DNA of 64,000 nucleotides from Xanthobacter agilis (GCF_021730435.1 NZ_JABWGX010000021.1:1-64000); one strand, 5' to 3'; positions 26,376-37,213 are shown, counted from the stretch's first letter. Notes: generated by a model from the sequence alone, not told the origin. Numbers and translations are program-made.

Positions 26376-27594
26376 ATGGCGCGGGAGATGAACAAGTTGA
26401 CAGCCCGCACCGTGGCTGGATTGAAAAAGCCAGGTAGGCATCCCGATGGCGGGAACCTCTATCTCCAGATCGGTCCTACCGGCACGAGGTCTTGGCTCTT
26501 CATGTTCAAGCGGGATGGGAAGCGTCGCGAGATGGGGCTGGGTGCTCTCGGGGACACCTCCCTTGCCGAAGCGCGCCAGAAGGCCGAGGAAGCTCGCCGC
26601 ATCGTTGCTGACGGTGAGAGATCCTCTCCAGGCCCGTAACGCCGCCCAGGCGGTTCGCAGGGAGGCTGACGCGGCACCCACCTTCGGCGAGTTCGCCGAC
26701 CAGATGGTGGAGAAGTGGTCGAGGGAATTCAGGAACGAGAAGCATGCCGCCCAATGGAAGATGACCTTGGGGTCTGCCTATTGCGCCAAGCTCCGAGACA
26801 AGAAGCTTGCGGACATCACGGCCGCTGACGTGCTCGCGGTGCTGGAACCCGTGTGTCAGGGAAAGAACGAAACGGCCTCCCGTCTGCGGGGGCGGATCGA
26901 GCGTGTTCTCGACGCGGCGAAGGTGGCGGGGTGGCGCTCAGGCGAGAACCGGGCGCAATGGAAGGGGAACCTGGAGCACAGCCTGGGCAAGCGCCAGAAG
27001 CTCCAGCGCGGCCACCATGCCGCCATGCCGTATGCGGCGGTGCCAGCCTTCATCGCCGCCCTGCGCCTGCGCGAGGCGATGGCTGCGCGCGCCCTGGAGT
27101 TCGGCATCCTCACCGCTGCACGCTCGGGCGAGGTGCTGGAAGCTACCTGGCGGGAGATCGACCTTGCAGCCCAGGTGTGGACTGTGCCGGCGAAGTGGAT
27201 GAAAGCCGGCCGTGAGCACCGCGTGCTGTTGTCCGACGCCGCTGCCGCGATCCTGGATGAGGTGGCGGCCCTGCGACCGGCCGATGACGATGGTGGGGCT
27301 TACGTCTTCCCTGGCCAGCGGCCCAGGCGGCCCCTGAGCGGCATGGCCATGGAGATGCTGCTGCGCCGGCAGAAGCTGGAGATCACGGTGCGTGGCTTTC
27401 GCTCGTCGTTCCGCGATTGGGTATCGGAGGAAACGCATTTCCCGCGGGAGATCGCGGAGGCGGCCCTGGCGCATGTGGTTGGGGACACCACCGAGCGGGC
27501 GTACCGGCGCGGCGATGCGCTGGAGAAGCGGCGCGAGCTGATGACAGCATGGGCGACGTTCTGCCTCTCGGCGCCGAAGGCCGAACGAAAATAA
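26376..27594 (+). pseudogene. P4-type tyrosine integrase, frameshifted
   Basis: A phage P4-like integrase of roughly 405 residues. The first part (26376-26639, [20 protein letters not shown] with the DUF4102-like arm-binding domain) is shifted from the rest by an apparent extra A near 26622; from there FGEFADQMVEKW and the catalytic domain are intact in length. Arg is present in TAARSGEV, the second His in LAHVVGD and Tyr in AYRRGD, but the HxxR box reads RGFR instead of HGFR. Frame loss and loss of this His both predict inactivity. It abuts a truncated IS5 copy, and no tRNA lies next to it. Confidence 0.82.
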
Positions 27595-27649
27595 AGTGTC
27601 ACAAAAACAACGTTACTATGAAAAATATAGACCCATAGGGGGCCGCGAA

Positions 27650-28132
27650 ATGCCACTTATTGTGCACGAGACGGACTTGATGAGCGCTATTTCCATCATA
27701 AATAGCGGCCATTTTATTCCATGTTACAATGATGTCGGCGCCGGAGATTCTGGCCTTAATGCATTAATTTGTGGAGCGCCGCAAAATAGAGGCCAAAACA
27801 TTGAAGGACGTGGTGCAAAAATATATTTACAGTGGGATGGTCCTGTCAGAATAGGAGGATTGCCTCCATTGGAACAAAATATGCTTCATGATTATGGAGC
27901 GTGGCGTGCAGTTGTTCCTTATGGAACGACAATGTATTTGAGCGTGTCCAGATTGGATGTTGATGACGAGTCTGATTGGCGCTCTGCTATTGGGTCTGCG
28001 CCATTCTATATGCGTTTTAGCCCGGTTCATCGTGATTTTTGGTTTGAGCGTAAGATCGGCGAACTAAAGAACAATATAGATCGTAAAATTACAGAAGGCG
28101 GAGCCATTCGGGTTGGATATCCTTTACCTTGA
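27650..28132 (+). CDS. AT-rich island protein, unknown (weakly ADP-ribosyltransferase-like)
   Basis: A 160-residue soluble protein with base use more AT-rich than its neighbours, hence imported. The ATG at 27650 follows AGGGGG; an in-frame GTG at 27596 adds 18 residues of low credibility. The order His-Glu-Thr near the start, a SGHFIP segment, GDSGLNA, then GAKIYLQWDGPV recalls small ADP-ribosyltransferase-fold toxins, but I cannot align the catalytic Glu with confidence. It points towards the XRE gene 25 bases away on the opposite strand. It may be cargo of the integrase element; the function is unknown. Confidence 0.5.
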   Translation: MPLIVHETDLMSAISIINSGHFIPCYNDVGAGDSGLNALICGAPQNRGQNIEGRGAKIYLQWDGPVRIGGLPPLEQNMLHDYGAWRAVVPYGTTMYLSVSRLDVDDESDWRSAIGSAPFYMRFSPVHRDFWFERKIGELKNNIDRKITEGGAIRVGYPLP

Positions 28133-28157
28133 ATCGCACTGTTGTCGTTGAAGATAT

Positions 28158-28439
28158 TCACCGCGCCCGCACCAACCCGACTTGCAGCCGTGCCCCCGTC
28201 GCCTCCGCATAGCGTTTCAGCGTGGAGATGGATGGCGACGTGCGGCCACCCTCCAGCCGGGCAATGGCCGACTGCGTGGTGCCTAGCTTCTTCGCCAGCT
28301 CTGCCTGTGTGAGCTTTGCAGCCGTGCGCGCTCGGATCATGGATTCGATGAGCGCGTACTCGACGTCGGCCTTCTCATATTCGGCCTTGAACTCCGGGTC
28401 GGCGCCAAGGCGCTTTTTCAGATCAGCCAGCTTGGTCAT
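28158..28439 (-). CDS. XRE-family HTH antitoxin-like protein
   Basis: A 93-residue protein ending in a Cro/C1-type helix-turn-helix (LTQAELAKKLGTTQSAIARL, about residues 43-62) preceded by a helix (EFKAEYEKADVEYALIESMI) typical of HigA-like antitoxins. It lies 15 bases downstream of the rhuM gene in the same direction and is probably cotranscribed. No HigB-type toxin is adjacent. A DNA-binding autoregulator of this pair is the simplest reading. Confidence 0.8.
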   Translation of the reverse strand: MTKLADLKKRLGADPEFKAEYEKADVEYALIESMIRARTAAKLTQAELAKKLGTTQSAIARLEGGRTSPSISTLKRYAEATGARLQVGLVRAR

Positions 28440-28454
28440 GGTGTCACCTGCTTC

Positions 28455-29471
28455 TTAGGCATCGCCACCCCTCTTCTCCCGCCCTCTCGCGATCTTTTCG
28501 ATTTGCTCAAGCTCGGCGATGTCGTCCGCGTCCGCAGCCAGCGCTTCGGCGGAGCGGCGGCTGGCGTCGAACGCCTCGAAGCGTTCGGCTGCGAGCTTCT
28601 GAGCAACGTCCATCCGCAGCCGCCCGGCATGTGTCAGCACATCACGCTCGTTGAAGGACAGGAAAGCATCGAGCTTGTCGGCCCATTCCGCCATGGTGAC
28701 CGGGCGGCGGCGTTTGGCCTGATCCTCTGCATAATCGAGATACATCACGACGATGCGGTTGAGCTCCTCAACCTCATCGGTCTTGAGGTAGTTCTTGGCG
28801 GTGCCGACATCGTCCTTACGCACGACTGCGCCTTTCCAACTGGTCAGGCCCATGTTGGGGGCATCCGGGTTGCTGCGGCTTTCGATTAGTTCGGCGGCCG
28901 TCTTGCCGGTCACCGCCCATAGCATCTTGTTTTGGACCTTCTTGAAGAATGCCTGTGCGTGCTCCGAATTCTTGTCGTAGTCGATAGCAGTCGTATAGAG
29001 GTCTCGCACCTTTTGGTAGAAGCGCTTTTCCGAAGCGCGGATGTCCCGAATGCGGGCAAGCCACTCGTCGAAATAGTCCCATTGCTCGGCCTGCTTAAGT
29101 CGAGCGTCATCCATGGCAAAGCCCTTGACCAGATATTCGCGCAAGACGGTGGTGGCCCATCGGCGGAACTGGGCGCCGCGCGGCGAGCGGACGCGGTAGC
29201 CAACTGCTAAAATGGCATCCAGATTATAGACCTTCGTTCGGTATGCCTTACCGTCTGCGGCAGTTGTCAAGGATTCCTTGACAACTGCCTCCTCCGCCAG
29301 TTCGCCCTCGGAGAGGATGTTATTGATGTGTAGGCTGATGTTCTGCTTGGACGTGTCGAACAGCTCAGCCATCTCCATCTGGGTCAACCAGACTGTGCCG
29401 TCGATCGCGCGTAGGCCGATCGTCGTGGCACCGTCTTGCGTATTATAAAGAATCAACTCGCCTTCAGACAT
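28455..29471 (-). CDS. rhuM: RhuM family protein
   Basis: A 338-residue member of the RhuM family, first named from Salmonella pathogenicity island 3 and often found in genomic islands. Typical segments: VWLTQMEMAELFDTSKQNIS, the tyrosine/Arg-rich AVGYRVRSPRGAQFRRWAT, and YFDEWLARIRDIRASEKRFY. The N-terminal part is a helix-turn-helix-like DNA-binding domain. The biochemical activity is not known; association with defence islands suggests a role in phage or DNA control. First gene of a two-gene unit with the XRE protein. The 282 bases upstream (29472-29753) hold no gene that I can see. Confidence 0.85.
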   Translation of the reverse strand: MSEGELILYNTQDGATTIGLRAIDGTVWLTQMEMAELFDTSKQNISLHINNILSEGELAEEAVVKESLTTAADGKAYRTKVYNLDAILAVGYRVRSPRGAQFRRWATTVLREYLVKGFAMDDARLKQAEQWDYFDEWLARIRDIRASEKRFYQKVRDLYTTAIDYDKNSEHAQAFFKKVQNKMLWAVTGKTAAELIESRSNPDAPNMGLTSWKGAVVRKDDVGTAKNYLKTDEVEELNRIVVMYLDYAEDQAKRRRPVTMAEWADKLDAFLSFNERDVLTHAGRLRMDVAQKLAAERFEAFDASRRSAEALAADADDIAELEQIEKIARGREKRGGDA

Positions 29472-29753
29472 CTTCGCCCAGCTCCTTCAAGTGGCCTGCC
29501 ATTTCCCCCTCGTGGGTCGCTTCGCGATGCTGGCAAAGCCAGCACACTCAATCTCCATGAGCGGATGAGGCGAGCTTGGAGCCCTTTGGGGGTGCCTCAA
29601 TCTCGGCATCCACGCATTCGAGTGTCGCGGCGATACACTTCATCTGCGTCAATATAGCGCAAAAGCGATATTTGGCAAGTCCCGCTGCGTCCGATCGAGT
29701 CCACATAACTACATGATAATAATTATATTTTTTGATTCATTTGTGATTCGCCC

Positions 29754-29987
29754 ATGAAGTGCCTCAGCCTCCACATGGGCGAAGTCCTCGTCATTGGCGA
29801 TGCGACCATCATGCTTGCCGAACGGCGTAACGGTGGTCATCACGCGCGCCTGTTGGTGGACGGCCCCGACACCCTTCGCTTCGAGCTGCGCAAGCCTTCT
29901 GGGGCTGTCATTCCGCGCCGCGCCGACCCCATCTCTCCGATCGATGGAGCGCAGGATGCGCACCCCCGCGCCTTCGCCCGCGCCTGA
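29754..29987 (+). CDS. CsrA-like small protein (prophage)
   Basis: A 77-residue protein whose first 45 residues follow the CsrA pattern: MKCLSLHMGEVLVIGDATIM, then a beta-hairpin and HHARLLVDGPDTLRFEL, comparable with the LSRKxGExIxIGDxIxV and VRLGIxAP blocks of CsrA. CsrA dimers bind GGA motifs in mRNA leaders. The Gly-Glu pair and IGD are kept, but the Arg-rich end of CsrA is altered and a longer tail is present. It is the first of a run of four short tightly packed genes of prophage character. The homology call is by pattern only. Confidence 0.55.
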   Translation: MKCLSLHMGEVLVIGDATIMLAERRNGGHHARLLVDGPDTLRFELRKPSGAVIPRRADPISPIDGAQDAHPRAFARA

Positions 29988-30345
29988 CCTTCCGGCATTC
30001 GCCCGCGACCTTGTCTCCGGCCCCGATCCGGAGGCGATGGACGCCATTTTCATGTTCCGGCGCATCCAGACGTTTGGTGAGCCGAAGCGTGATGTGCGCT
30101 GGCCCACCTATGGCGAGACCCGCGCCGACGCCTCGGATGGCGAAATCAGGGGTATCGCCCTTCAATACAGCGTGCCGGCCATCGCTTTGCTGGCCCTTGC
30201 CACGCTGGAAGGCCGGCGCAGCCGCGACCATGTCGAAGACAATGCGGCCCGCCTGAAGGGGCGCCTTGAAGCCGGCGCGGCCCTCGCGGACGTGCTTGAA
30301 GCGCCGGTGCTGGATCACATGACGCAGATGGGGCGCCAATCATGA
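29956..30345 (+). CDS. Prophage-region hypothetical protein
   Basis: A 129-residue soluble protein of unknown function; ATG 29956 (or 29944) overlaps the end of the CsrA-like gene. The central part (FRRIQTFGEPKRDVRWPTYG to VPAIALLALATLEGRRS) looks like a globular domain followed by Ala-rich helices. The stop overlaps the next start (ATGA), so the genes are translated together. Nothing in the sequence shows a reaction. Confidence 0.5.
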   Translation: MRTPAPSPAPDLPAFARDLVSGPDPEAMDAIFMFRRIQTFGEPKRDVRWPTYGETRADASDGEIRGIALQYSVPAIALLALATLEGRRSRDHVEDNAARLKGRLEAGAALADVLEAPVLDHMTQMGRQS

Positions 30346-30554
30346 CAAAGAGCAGTGGCACCGCTGCAAAGCAGATTATGCGCAGCATTCGCCATCGCGC
30401 GTTCCTGGCCCAGCGTTTCGCGGCCAAAGGGCAGATGGCAACCATCAGCCATGTCCCGCAGACCGGCTATCACGCCTTCCCGGCGAAGGTGCTGGACGCG
30501 AACACGCGGGCGCTGATCGACGCGGCGCTGGCCGCCAAGCCGAAGGAGAATTGA
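30342..30554 (+). CDS. Prophage-region hypothetical protein (70 residues)
   Basis: A 70-residue basic protein beginning MTKSSGTAAKQIMRSIRHRA, overlapping the previous stop by four bases and ending one base before the next start. Net positive charge suggests nucleic-acid or scaffold binding, but the family is not recognised. Its tight packing with its neighbours is the main evidence that it is a gene. Confidence 0.45.
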   Translation: MTKSSGTAAKQIMRSIRHRAFLAQRFAAKGQMATISHVPQTGYHAFPAKVLDANTRALIDAALAAKPKEN

Positions 30555-30555
30555 A

Positions 30556-30750
30556 ATGACGCACCGGCCATTCGCCCGCGAGACCCGCACCGCTGAGGCG
30601 CGGACGGAAGCGAAACGGCGTGCGGGAGCTGCCAACGACAGCAAATTCGCAGCCCTCGACGCGCTCTCCGAGAACAACCCAAAAGAGTTCGAGCAGGCGC
30701 TCGCGAAACTCAGCCCGACAGAACTCGACGCTTATCTGGCCAGTCGCTGA
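30556..30750 (+). CDS. Prophage-region hypothetical protein (64 residues)
   Basis: A 64-residue charged helical protein (RETRTAEARTEAKRRAGAAN, then FEQALAKLSPTELDAYLASR). GAAGGAGA lies just upstream of its ATG. Packed one base after the previous gene and 25 bases before the large phage gene. Function unknown. Confidence 0.45.
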   Translation: MTHRPFARETRTAEARTEAKRRAGAANDSKFAALDALSENNPKEFEQALAKLSPTELDAYLASR

Positions 30751-30775
30751 CCGGCTGCAAGAAAAGGAGGCCGTC

Positions 30776-32030
30776 ATGGTCGATTTTGGCATTGGCATTG
30801 GCTCCTTCATGGATGGCCTCGGCAAGGGCATGAAGGCGCGCCGGGAACGCGAGGACAGCGAACAGCTTCGCACCCTGCGCGATGAGCAGAACGAACGTGA
30901 GCGGATCCGGCTCCAGCGGGAAATCCAGCGTCAGGACGAGATGCGCCCCGGCGAGCTGTCCATTCAGCAGGAGCAGCTCGGCAATCTGCGCACCAGCAGC
31001 CAGGCCGCGCGCGAGGCCGCCGAACGGTCGCGGCGGCAGGACGGTCGGAACGAGGCGGTGCTGAGCGCCCAGCGTGACGCCGAAGCCCAGGGCGCCGCCG
31101 CCCGCCAAGAGGCGATCAGCTCCAATATCGGCAAGTCCATCTTCGAGGTTGAAGAGCAGGGGCCGGTTCTCGACAACCCCAATCGCAAGGGCGCTTCCCC
31201 TCCACTACGGGGCGTCCGGCACGGACAAAACCTATCTCAATGTGGATGCTCTGCGCGCCGATCCCGGCGTGCGCAAGCGCGCGGAGGGGATGGCGAACAG
31301 CCTGTACACGTACATCACCGGCGATCATGTGGACAAGGTGGTCCAGTCGGCCATGCAGGCCGGCAACACACAGCTCGCGGAAGCCTATCCCAAATGGATC
31401 GCCGACCAGAGGGTGCAGACTGGCGTCAAGCATTACGCCAATGCCATGGGCAAATGGAAGGTCGGCGATATCGACGGCGCCATTGACAGTCTTGGTTCCG
31501 CCTACAACTCCCGCGGATACTTTGATGACGGATATTCGGTCAACATCCTGAAAAAGAACCGCGATGCGAACACCGGAAATATCGACACCGTGGATGTGGA
31601 GTTCGTGAACGACCGGACCGGCGAGAAAAAATCGGAGACGGTCGGCGTCAACGACCTCCTGAAGACATCCAGCCACTTCCTTGCGCCGCCTGAGCTGGTG
31701 AAGCACGGCATGGAGCAGATCCAGGCGCAGCGGCAGGCGCAGGCGGAGTTGGAGAAGAAGCGGCAGGAGAGGCCGAGCTGAAGCGGCAGGAGCGGCCCTT
31801 GCCCTCTTCCGCCATCAACAATCTCGCATCCGCGGGCGAGGGCGCGACCAACGTCAGCCGCCTGTCGAACACCTTTGACGACGGATACGCCGGCCAGCCG
31901 GTTCTTGGGGGGGCCTGGAACGCGGTCGGACGAACCTTCGGGGGCAGCTCCGCGCCTCAGGCTGAATGGTGGCAGGACTACCAGGGGCAGAAGAATGTCG
32001 TGCGCAACAAGCTCTTCGGCTCGGCCCTGA
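30776..32030 (+). pseudogene. Large phage protein, two compensating frameshifts, 3' truncated
   Basis: Starts ATG 30776 (GTCGATTTTGGC... follows) after AAGGAGG. The first 140 codons are a charged coiled coil. Near 31190 an extra G in AAGGGCG shifts the frame; the sequence then continues as HYGASGTDKTYLNVDALRAD in the second frame to a stop at 31781. An AG duplication near 31765 restores the first frame, which continues as PLPSSAINNLASAGEGATNV and EWWQDYQGQKNVVRNKLFGS. The two changes add three bases in total. The gene then ends at about 32030, where an integrase on the other strand begins. The protein may be a structural or internal phage protein; the family is not identified. Confidence 0.6.
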
Positions 32031-33072
32031 AGGTTGCCCGCCATCCGTGCGGAACATGCTGTCGGTGATAGCCGGCGCGGTTCAGCAGATATCCAAGCGC
32101 ATTCTCACTGGCGGGCTTGTGCGCGTTCCGTCCGTTTGGGAGGACATATGGCCCCCTGCCGGAGATTGAGCGAAGCAGCTCGATGGTCTCGATGGCCTGC
32201 TTGGCCAGTGGTACGAAATGGTCGCGCGACGTGTCGTCCTTGTAGGCGAGCTTCAGCTTCATCCGTGCCGCGGGAATCCGCCAGATAGGCTTGTCAGCAT
32301 CCAGATCCGCGAACTCGGACCATGGCGTCGTAATGAGGGTGCCAGGCCGTACGGCGGTCAATGCGAGCAGGCGCAGGGCGAGCTTGGTCGCTGGGTTCGC
32401 CGGCGTCTCGTCCACGCGCTTGATGATCTCGCGGGCCTGATCCAGATCGGTGATGGCTGGCTGGCGGCCCTTCTTGAGAGGCTTTAGCGCCTTCTGAACG
32501 ATGGCCGCCGGATCGTTCTCCCCGATGCCGCACGCGATGGCATGAACGAACACCGCCGACATGCGCTGGCGGACACGCTTGGCTGTCTCGATGGCCGGCC
32601 GGTCCTCGATCTCGCGCAGGACCGCCAGCACTTCCGGCACCGTTATGGTTCGGATGTCCCTGGTGCCCAACTGCGGAAACACGTCCCGTTCCAACGTGTG
32701 GATCACGTCGTAGGCGTGGGTCGACGTCCAGTGCGGCTTGTTCATGCCGTACCACTCGCGGGCGAGGTGCTCGAAGGTCACATGCGCCGGGGCGGTCGTC
32801 ACGCGCCTACGATCTGCCTTCTCTGCAGATGGATCTTTGCCCTCGCGAAGCAGCTTCTTCTGGGCCATGCGGGCCTCACGGGCTTCCTGAAGGCTGATGT
32901 CCGGGTATGGGCCGATCGTGAGGAGCTTCTCCTTGCCGGCGATCTCATAGCGCAGGCGCCAGACCTTGCCCCCTGCCGGGGAGATGGCGAGGTGCAGCCC
33001 GCCGCCGTCGGTCAGCTTGTAGGGCTTCTCGGCCGCCTTGGCCTTGCGGATCTGCATATCGGTGAGCGGCAT
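32031..33072 (-). pseudogene. P4-type tyrosine integrase, C-terminus missing
   Basis: Starts at 33072 with MPLTDMQIRKAKAAEKPYKL, the DUF4102 arm-binding domain, then the core-binding region and catalytic domain with Arg in LTAVRPGTL. The sequence ends within the HxxR box, HVPHGWRAT, and then runs into the reverse of a phage gene (RAEPKSLLRTTFF) to a stop at 31978. The last 60-70 residues, including the second His and the nucleophilic Tyr, are gone. It lies 171 bases from the 3' end of tRNA-Ser and in the same orientation, the normal place for an island integrase. Confidence 0.85.
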
Positions 33073-33243
33073 TTACCCGGCCTTCCCCTTTACCCGGTTT
33101 CCGGAGGCGGCCTTACCCGGCTTTTACCCGGGATCGATTGCGCTTTAGCGCGATATCGTGAGACGCCCTGCAGCCGATATGGCGCGCAAATCGAGCGCTG
33201 GCAAGGGTTCTGAGGCTTTATGAGAGGGGGTGAAAATGAGGGC

Positions 33244-33333
33244 TGGCGGAGAGAGAGGGATTCGAACCCTCGATACGGTTTCCCGTATACACGCGTTCCA
33301 GGCGTGCGCCTTCAACCACTCGGCCACCTCTCC
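33244..33333 (-). tRNA. tRNA-Ser(GGA), probable island attachment site
   Basis: The minus strand folds as a class II tRNA of 90 bases: acceptor GGAGAGG with TCTCTCC, D-arm GCCGAGTGG, anticodon stem-loop CGCCTGGAACGCG with anticodon GGA, a long variable arm (TATACGGGAAACCGTAT), T-arm GGGTTCGAATCCC, discriminator G and an encoded CCA. The adjoining integrase remnant suggests that its 3' end served as att site; I could not find the second copy of the att sequence inside the window. Confidence 0.95.
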
Positions 33334-33765
33334 AGCCGCGCGCGCTTGAACGCGCGTCGAAGCTGCCGGGCGTTCCTTCGACCGGCCAAGCGGTCTGAAA
33401 GTTCGCCCCGCCGTGTGCCTCGCGCCCACGGCGACGCCGGATTGATCCCTTGGAAACAAAGGAAACGCACAGCGCTGGTTGGTGCGCTGCATCCTGGCGA
33501 GGTCGCGGAATATACAGCCTCGTTCGCGTTGCGCAAGCGGGATTCTGGGGTCCTTGCAATGCCGTTCACAAAGTGTCCCCAGATGCCCGCGGACCATGGC
33601 GCACGCCCCTCTTCGATCCGGCGTGCTGAAGCCCGCGCCCTTCAGAAACGGGGCGGGCCGGGCCGGTTCACGGCGCGATAGGCGCGCGCGATGAAAACGA
33701 GCGGGGCGCGTCGCGCCCGATGGCGACACCCGGCGCGACGCCCATGTTGAGGCGAACGGCGGCGC
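33334..33765. other. Gene-free stretch between tRNA-Ser and dapD
   Basis: Open frames here lack family features and are GC-driven. It must contain the promoter of tRNA-Ser on its left side and the end of the dapD transcript on its right. I see no repeat, hairpin with T-run or mobile-element end. Confidence 0.5.
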
Positions 33766-34644
33766 TCAGTCGCGCAGCAGGTCGTTGATGGAGGTCTTGG
33801 AGCGGGTCTGGGCGTCCACGCGCTTCACGATCACCGCGCAATAGAGCGAGGGGCCGGGCTGGCCGTTCGGTAGCGGCTTGCCGGGCAGCGCGCCGGGCAC
33901 CACCACCGAATAGGCCGGCACCTCGCCCACGAACACCTCGCCGGTCTCGCGATCCACGATCTTGGTGGAGGCACCGATGAACACGCCCATGGACAGCACC
34001 GAGCCGGTGCGCACCACCACGCCTTCCACCACTTCGGACCGCGCGCCGATGAAGCAATCGTCCTCGATGATGACCGGCCCCGCCTGCAACGGCTCCAGCA
34101 CGCCGCCGATGCCCACCCCGCCGGACAGATGCACATTCCGGCCGATCTGTGCGCAGGAGCCGACCGTGGCCCAGGTGTCCACCATGGTGCCTTCGCCCAC
34201 ATGGGCGCCGAGGTTCACGAACGAGGGCATCAGCACCACGTTCGGCGCGATGAAGGCGGAGCGGCGCACGATGGCGCCCGGCACCGCGCGGAAGCCGGCG
34301 GCGCGGAAATCCGCCGCGCTCCAGGACAGGAACTTGGAGGGCACCTTGTCCCACCAATGGGCGCCGCCGGGGCCGCCGCCGATCTCGGCCATGTCGTTGA
34401 GGCGGAACGAGAGCAACACCGCCTTCTTCAGCCACTGGTTCACCTGCCAGCCGCCGTCGGGCCGGGGCTCGGCCACCCGCGCCTTGCCGGAATCGAGCAG
34501 GTCCAGGGCGGTGTCCACCGCCTGGCGCACCTCGCCCATGGTGGAAAAGCCGATGTCGGCGCGCGCCTCGAAGGCGGCATCGATGATGGATTCAAGCGGC
34601 TTGAGGTCGGTCGGCTTGAGGTCGGTCGACTTGAGGTCGGACAT
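33766..34644 (-). CDS. dapD: Tetrahydrodipicolinate N-succinyltransferase
   Basis: A 292-residue left-handed beta-helix acyltransferase that succinylates tetrahydrodipicolinate in lysine and diaminopimelate synthesis. Hexapeptide repeats are visible in the second half ([55 protein letters not shown]). The C-terminus [20 protein letters not shown] is characteristic. Start at 34644 because the frame further upstream overlaps no ribosome site; this adds about ten residues to the usual length, due to a triple 15-base repeat right after the start. Downstream of prfC, same strand. Confidence 0.95.
   Translation of the reverse strand: MSDLKSTDLKPTDLKPLESIIDAAFEARADIGFSTMGEVRQAVDTALDLLDSGKARVAEPRPDGGWQVNQWLKKAVLLSFRLNDMAEIGGGPGGAHWWDKVPSKFLSWSAADFRAAGFRAVPGAIVRRSAFIAPNVVLMPSFVNLGAHVGEGTMVDTWATVGSCAQIGRNVHLSGGVGIGGVLEPLQAGPVIIEDDCFIGARSEVVEGVVVRTGSVLSMGVFIGASTKIVDRETGEVFVGEVPAYSVVVPGALPGKPLPNGQPGPSLYCAVIVKRVDAQTRSKTSINDLLRD
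34598..34642. repeat. Three 15-base tandem repeats at the start of dapD
   Basis: The unit CGGCTTGAGGTCGGT occurs twice exactly (34598-34612, 34613-34627) and a third time with two changes (34628-34642). In the protein it encodes a repeated Asp-Leu-Lys-Pro/Ser-Thr pentapeptide at residues 2-16, which is absent from usual DapD proteins. Confidence 0.85.
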
Positions 34645-34724
34645 GGGTTTCCTCCGGAAAACGTATCGCGCCGGGCGGGGCTGGCGCCTCGCGGTCAGGT
34701 GAAGATGAAGGCGGGGAGGCGGCG

Positions 34725-36350
<1,626 letters not shown>

Positions 36351-36410
36351 GGCCGCTATATAGTTCGAAACCGCGCGCCGATAAACGGCCAACGCGAGGG
36401 AGACGGACCC

Positions 36411-36881
36411 ATGGACCGGGGAATTTCACAAGGCGGTATGCGGGCCGGCGACGCGGCGCTTCCGGCGCGGGGGCGGCAAGGCGCGTGCAAGGGGCTCGCT
36501 TCCGCCATGGCCGTGCTTGCGACGCTTGCGGCCGGACCGGCCTTCGCGCTCATGCCGCCCTATGTCTATGAGAATGCGCGGCGGGATGCCGCCAGTATCA
36601 TCGTGCTGCGGGTGAAGACCGTGACCACGCCCGCGGGCGGTTACGGCGTCTGCCTCGTGAAGGGCGTCGTGCGGCGGGTGGAGCGGGGAAGCACCTTCAA
36701 GCCCGGCATGGCGGTGGCGCTGGACGTGCCCTGCATGAAGGCCGGCGCTCAGCCTCCCCCCGGCGGGACCATTTACCAGCAGGTGGACAAGCTGGTCGTG
36801 TCCAAATATGGCCGCGCGTGGCTCGATGCCGAGGGACATGTGGTGGTGTCTCAATACGAGCAACTGACCCAGCTGCCGTGA
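36411..36881 (+). CDS. Exported protein of unknown function
   Basis: A 156-residue protein with a long basic N-region and a signal peptide core (LASAMAVLATLAAGPAFA, about residues 29-46), so the mature protein starts at about LMPP. The mature part is small and beta-rich with two cysteines (YGVCLVKGVV and VALDVPCMKAG) that could form a disulfide. Not recognised. It is divergent from prfC, and its ATG at 36411 follows GAGGGAGA. Confidence 0.65.
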   Translation: MDRGISQGGMRAGDAALPARGRQGACKGLASAMAVLATLAAGPAFALMPPYVYENARRDAASIIVLRVKTVTTPAGGYGVCLVKGVVRRVERGSTFKPGMAVALDVPCMKAGAQPPPGGTIYQQVDKLVVSKYGRAWLDAEGHVVVSQYEQLTQLP

Positions 36882-37213
36882 GGCTCCCACCGCGCGGCCG
36901 GAGCCTCCCCGGACCGGTTCGCGCACAGGGCACCACTTTGTTTGTGCTGGTCATGAGTTAATGAGACGGGGGCGCCCCCGTGCGGCGGCGGGGATCGAAA
37001 CTTGACCGTCTCGAGAACGATCGGGAACACCGGGGCGGTCCCCGTACGCGGGCGCGCGAGACGACGTTGCGCACAAATCACCGTGCGGCGCGCTCCCGGT
37101 CGGGCGGAAGGGTGCGGTTGTCGCGGCTGGGGCAGGCCACGGCTTCACGCGTCGGCGCCGCGCGGGATGGCCGCTGGGTGCCGTCGGGCGCGCGATGCGG
37201 TCGGGAAAAGGCT
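36882..37213. other. Gene-free stretch before fdxA terminus
   Basis: The 332 bases between the exported protein and the convergent fdxA contain no credible frame, no RNA gene and no clear terminator hairpin with a T-run that I can identify. Confidence 0.45.
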
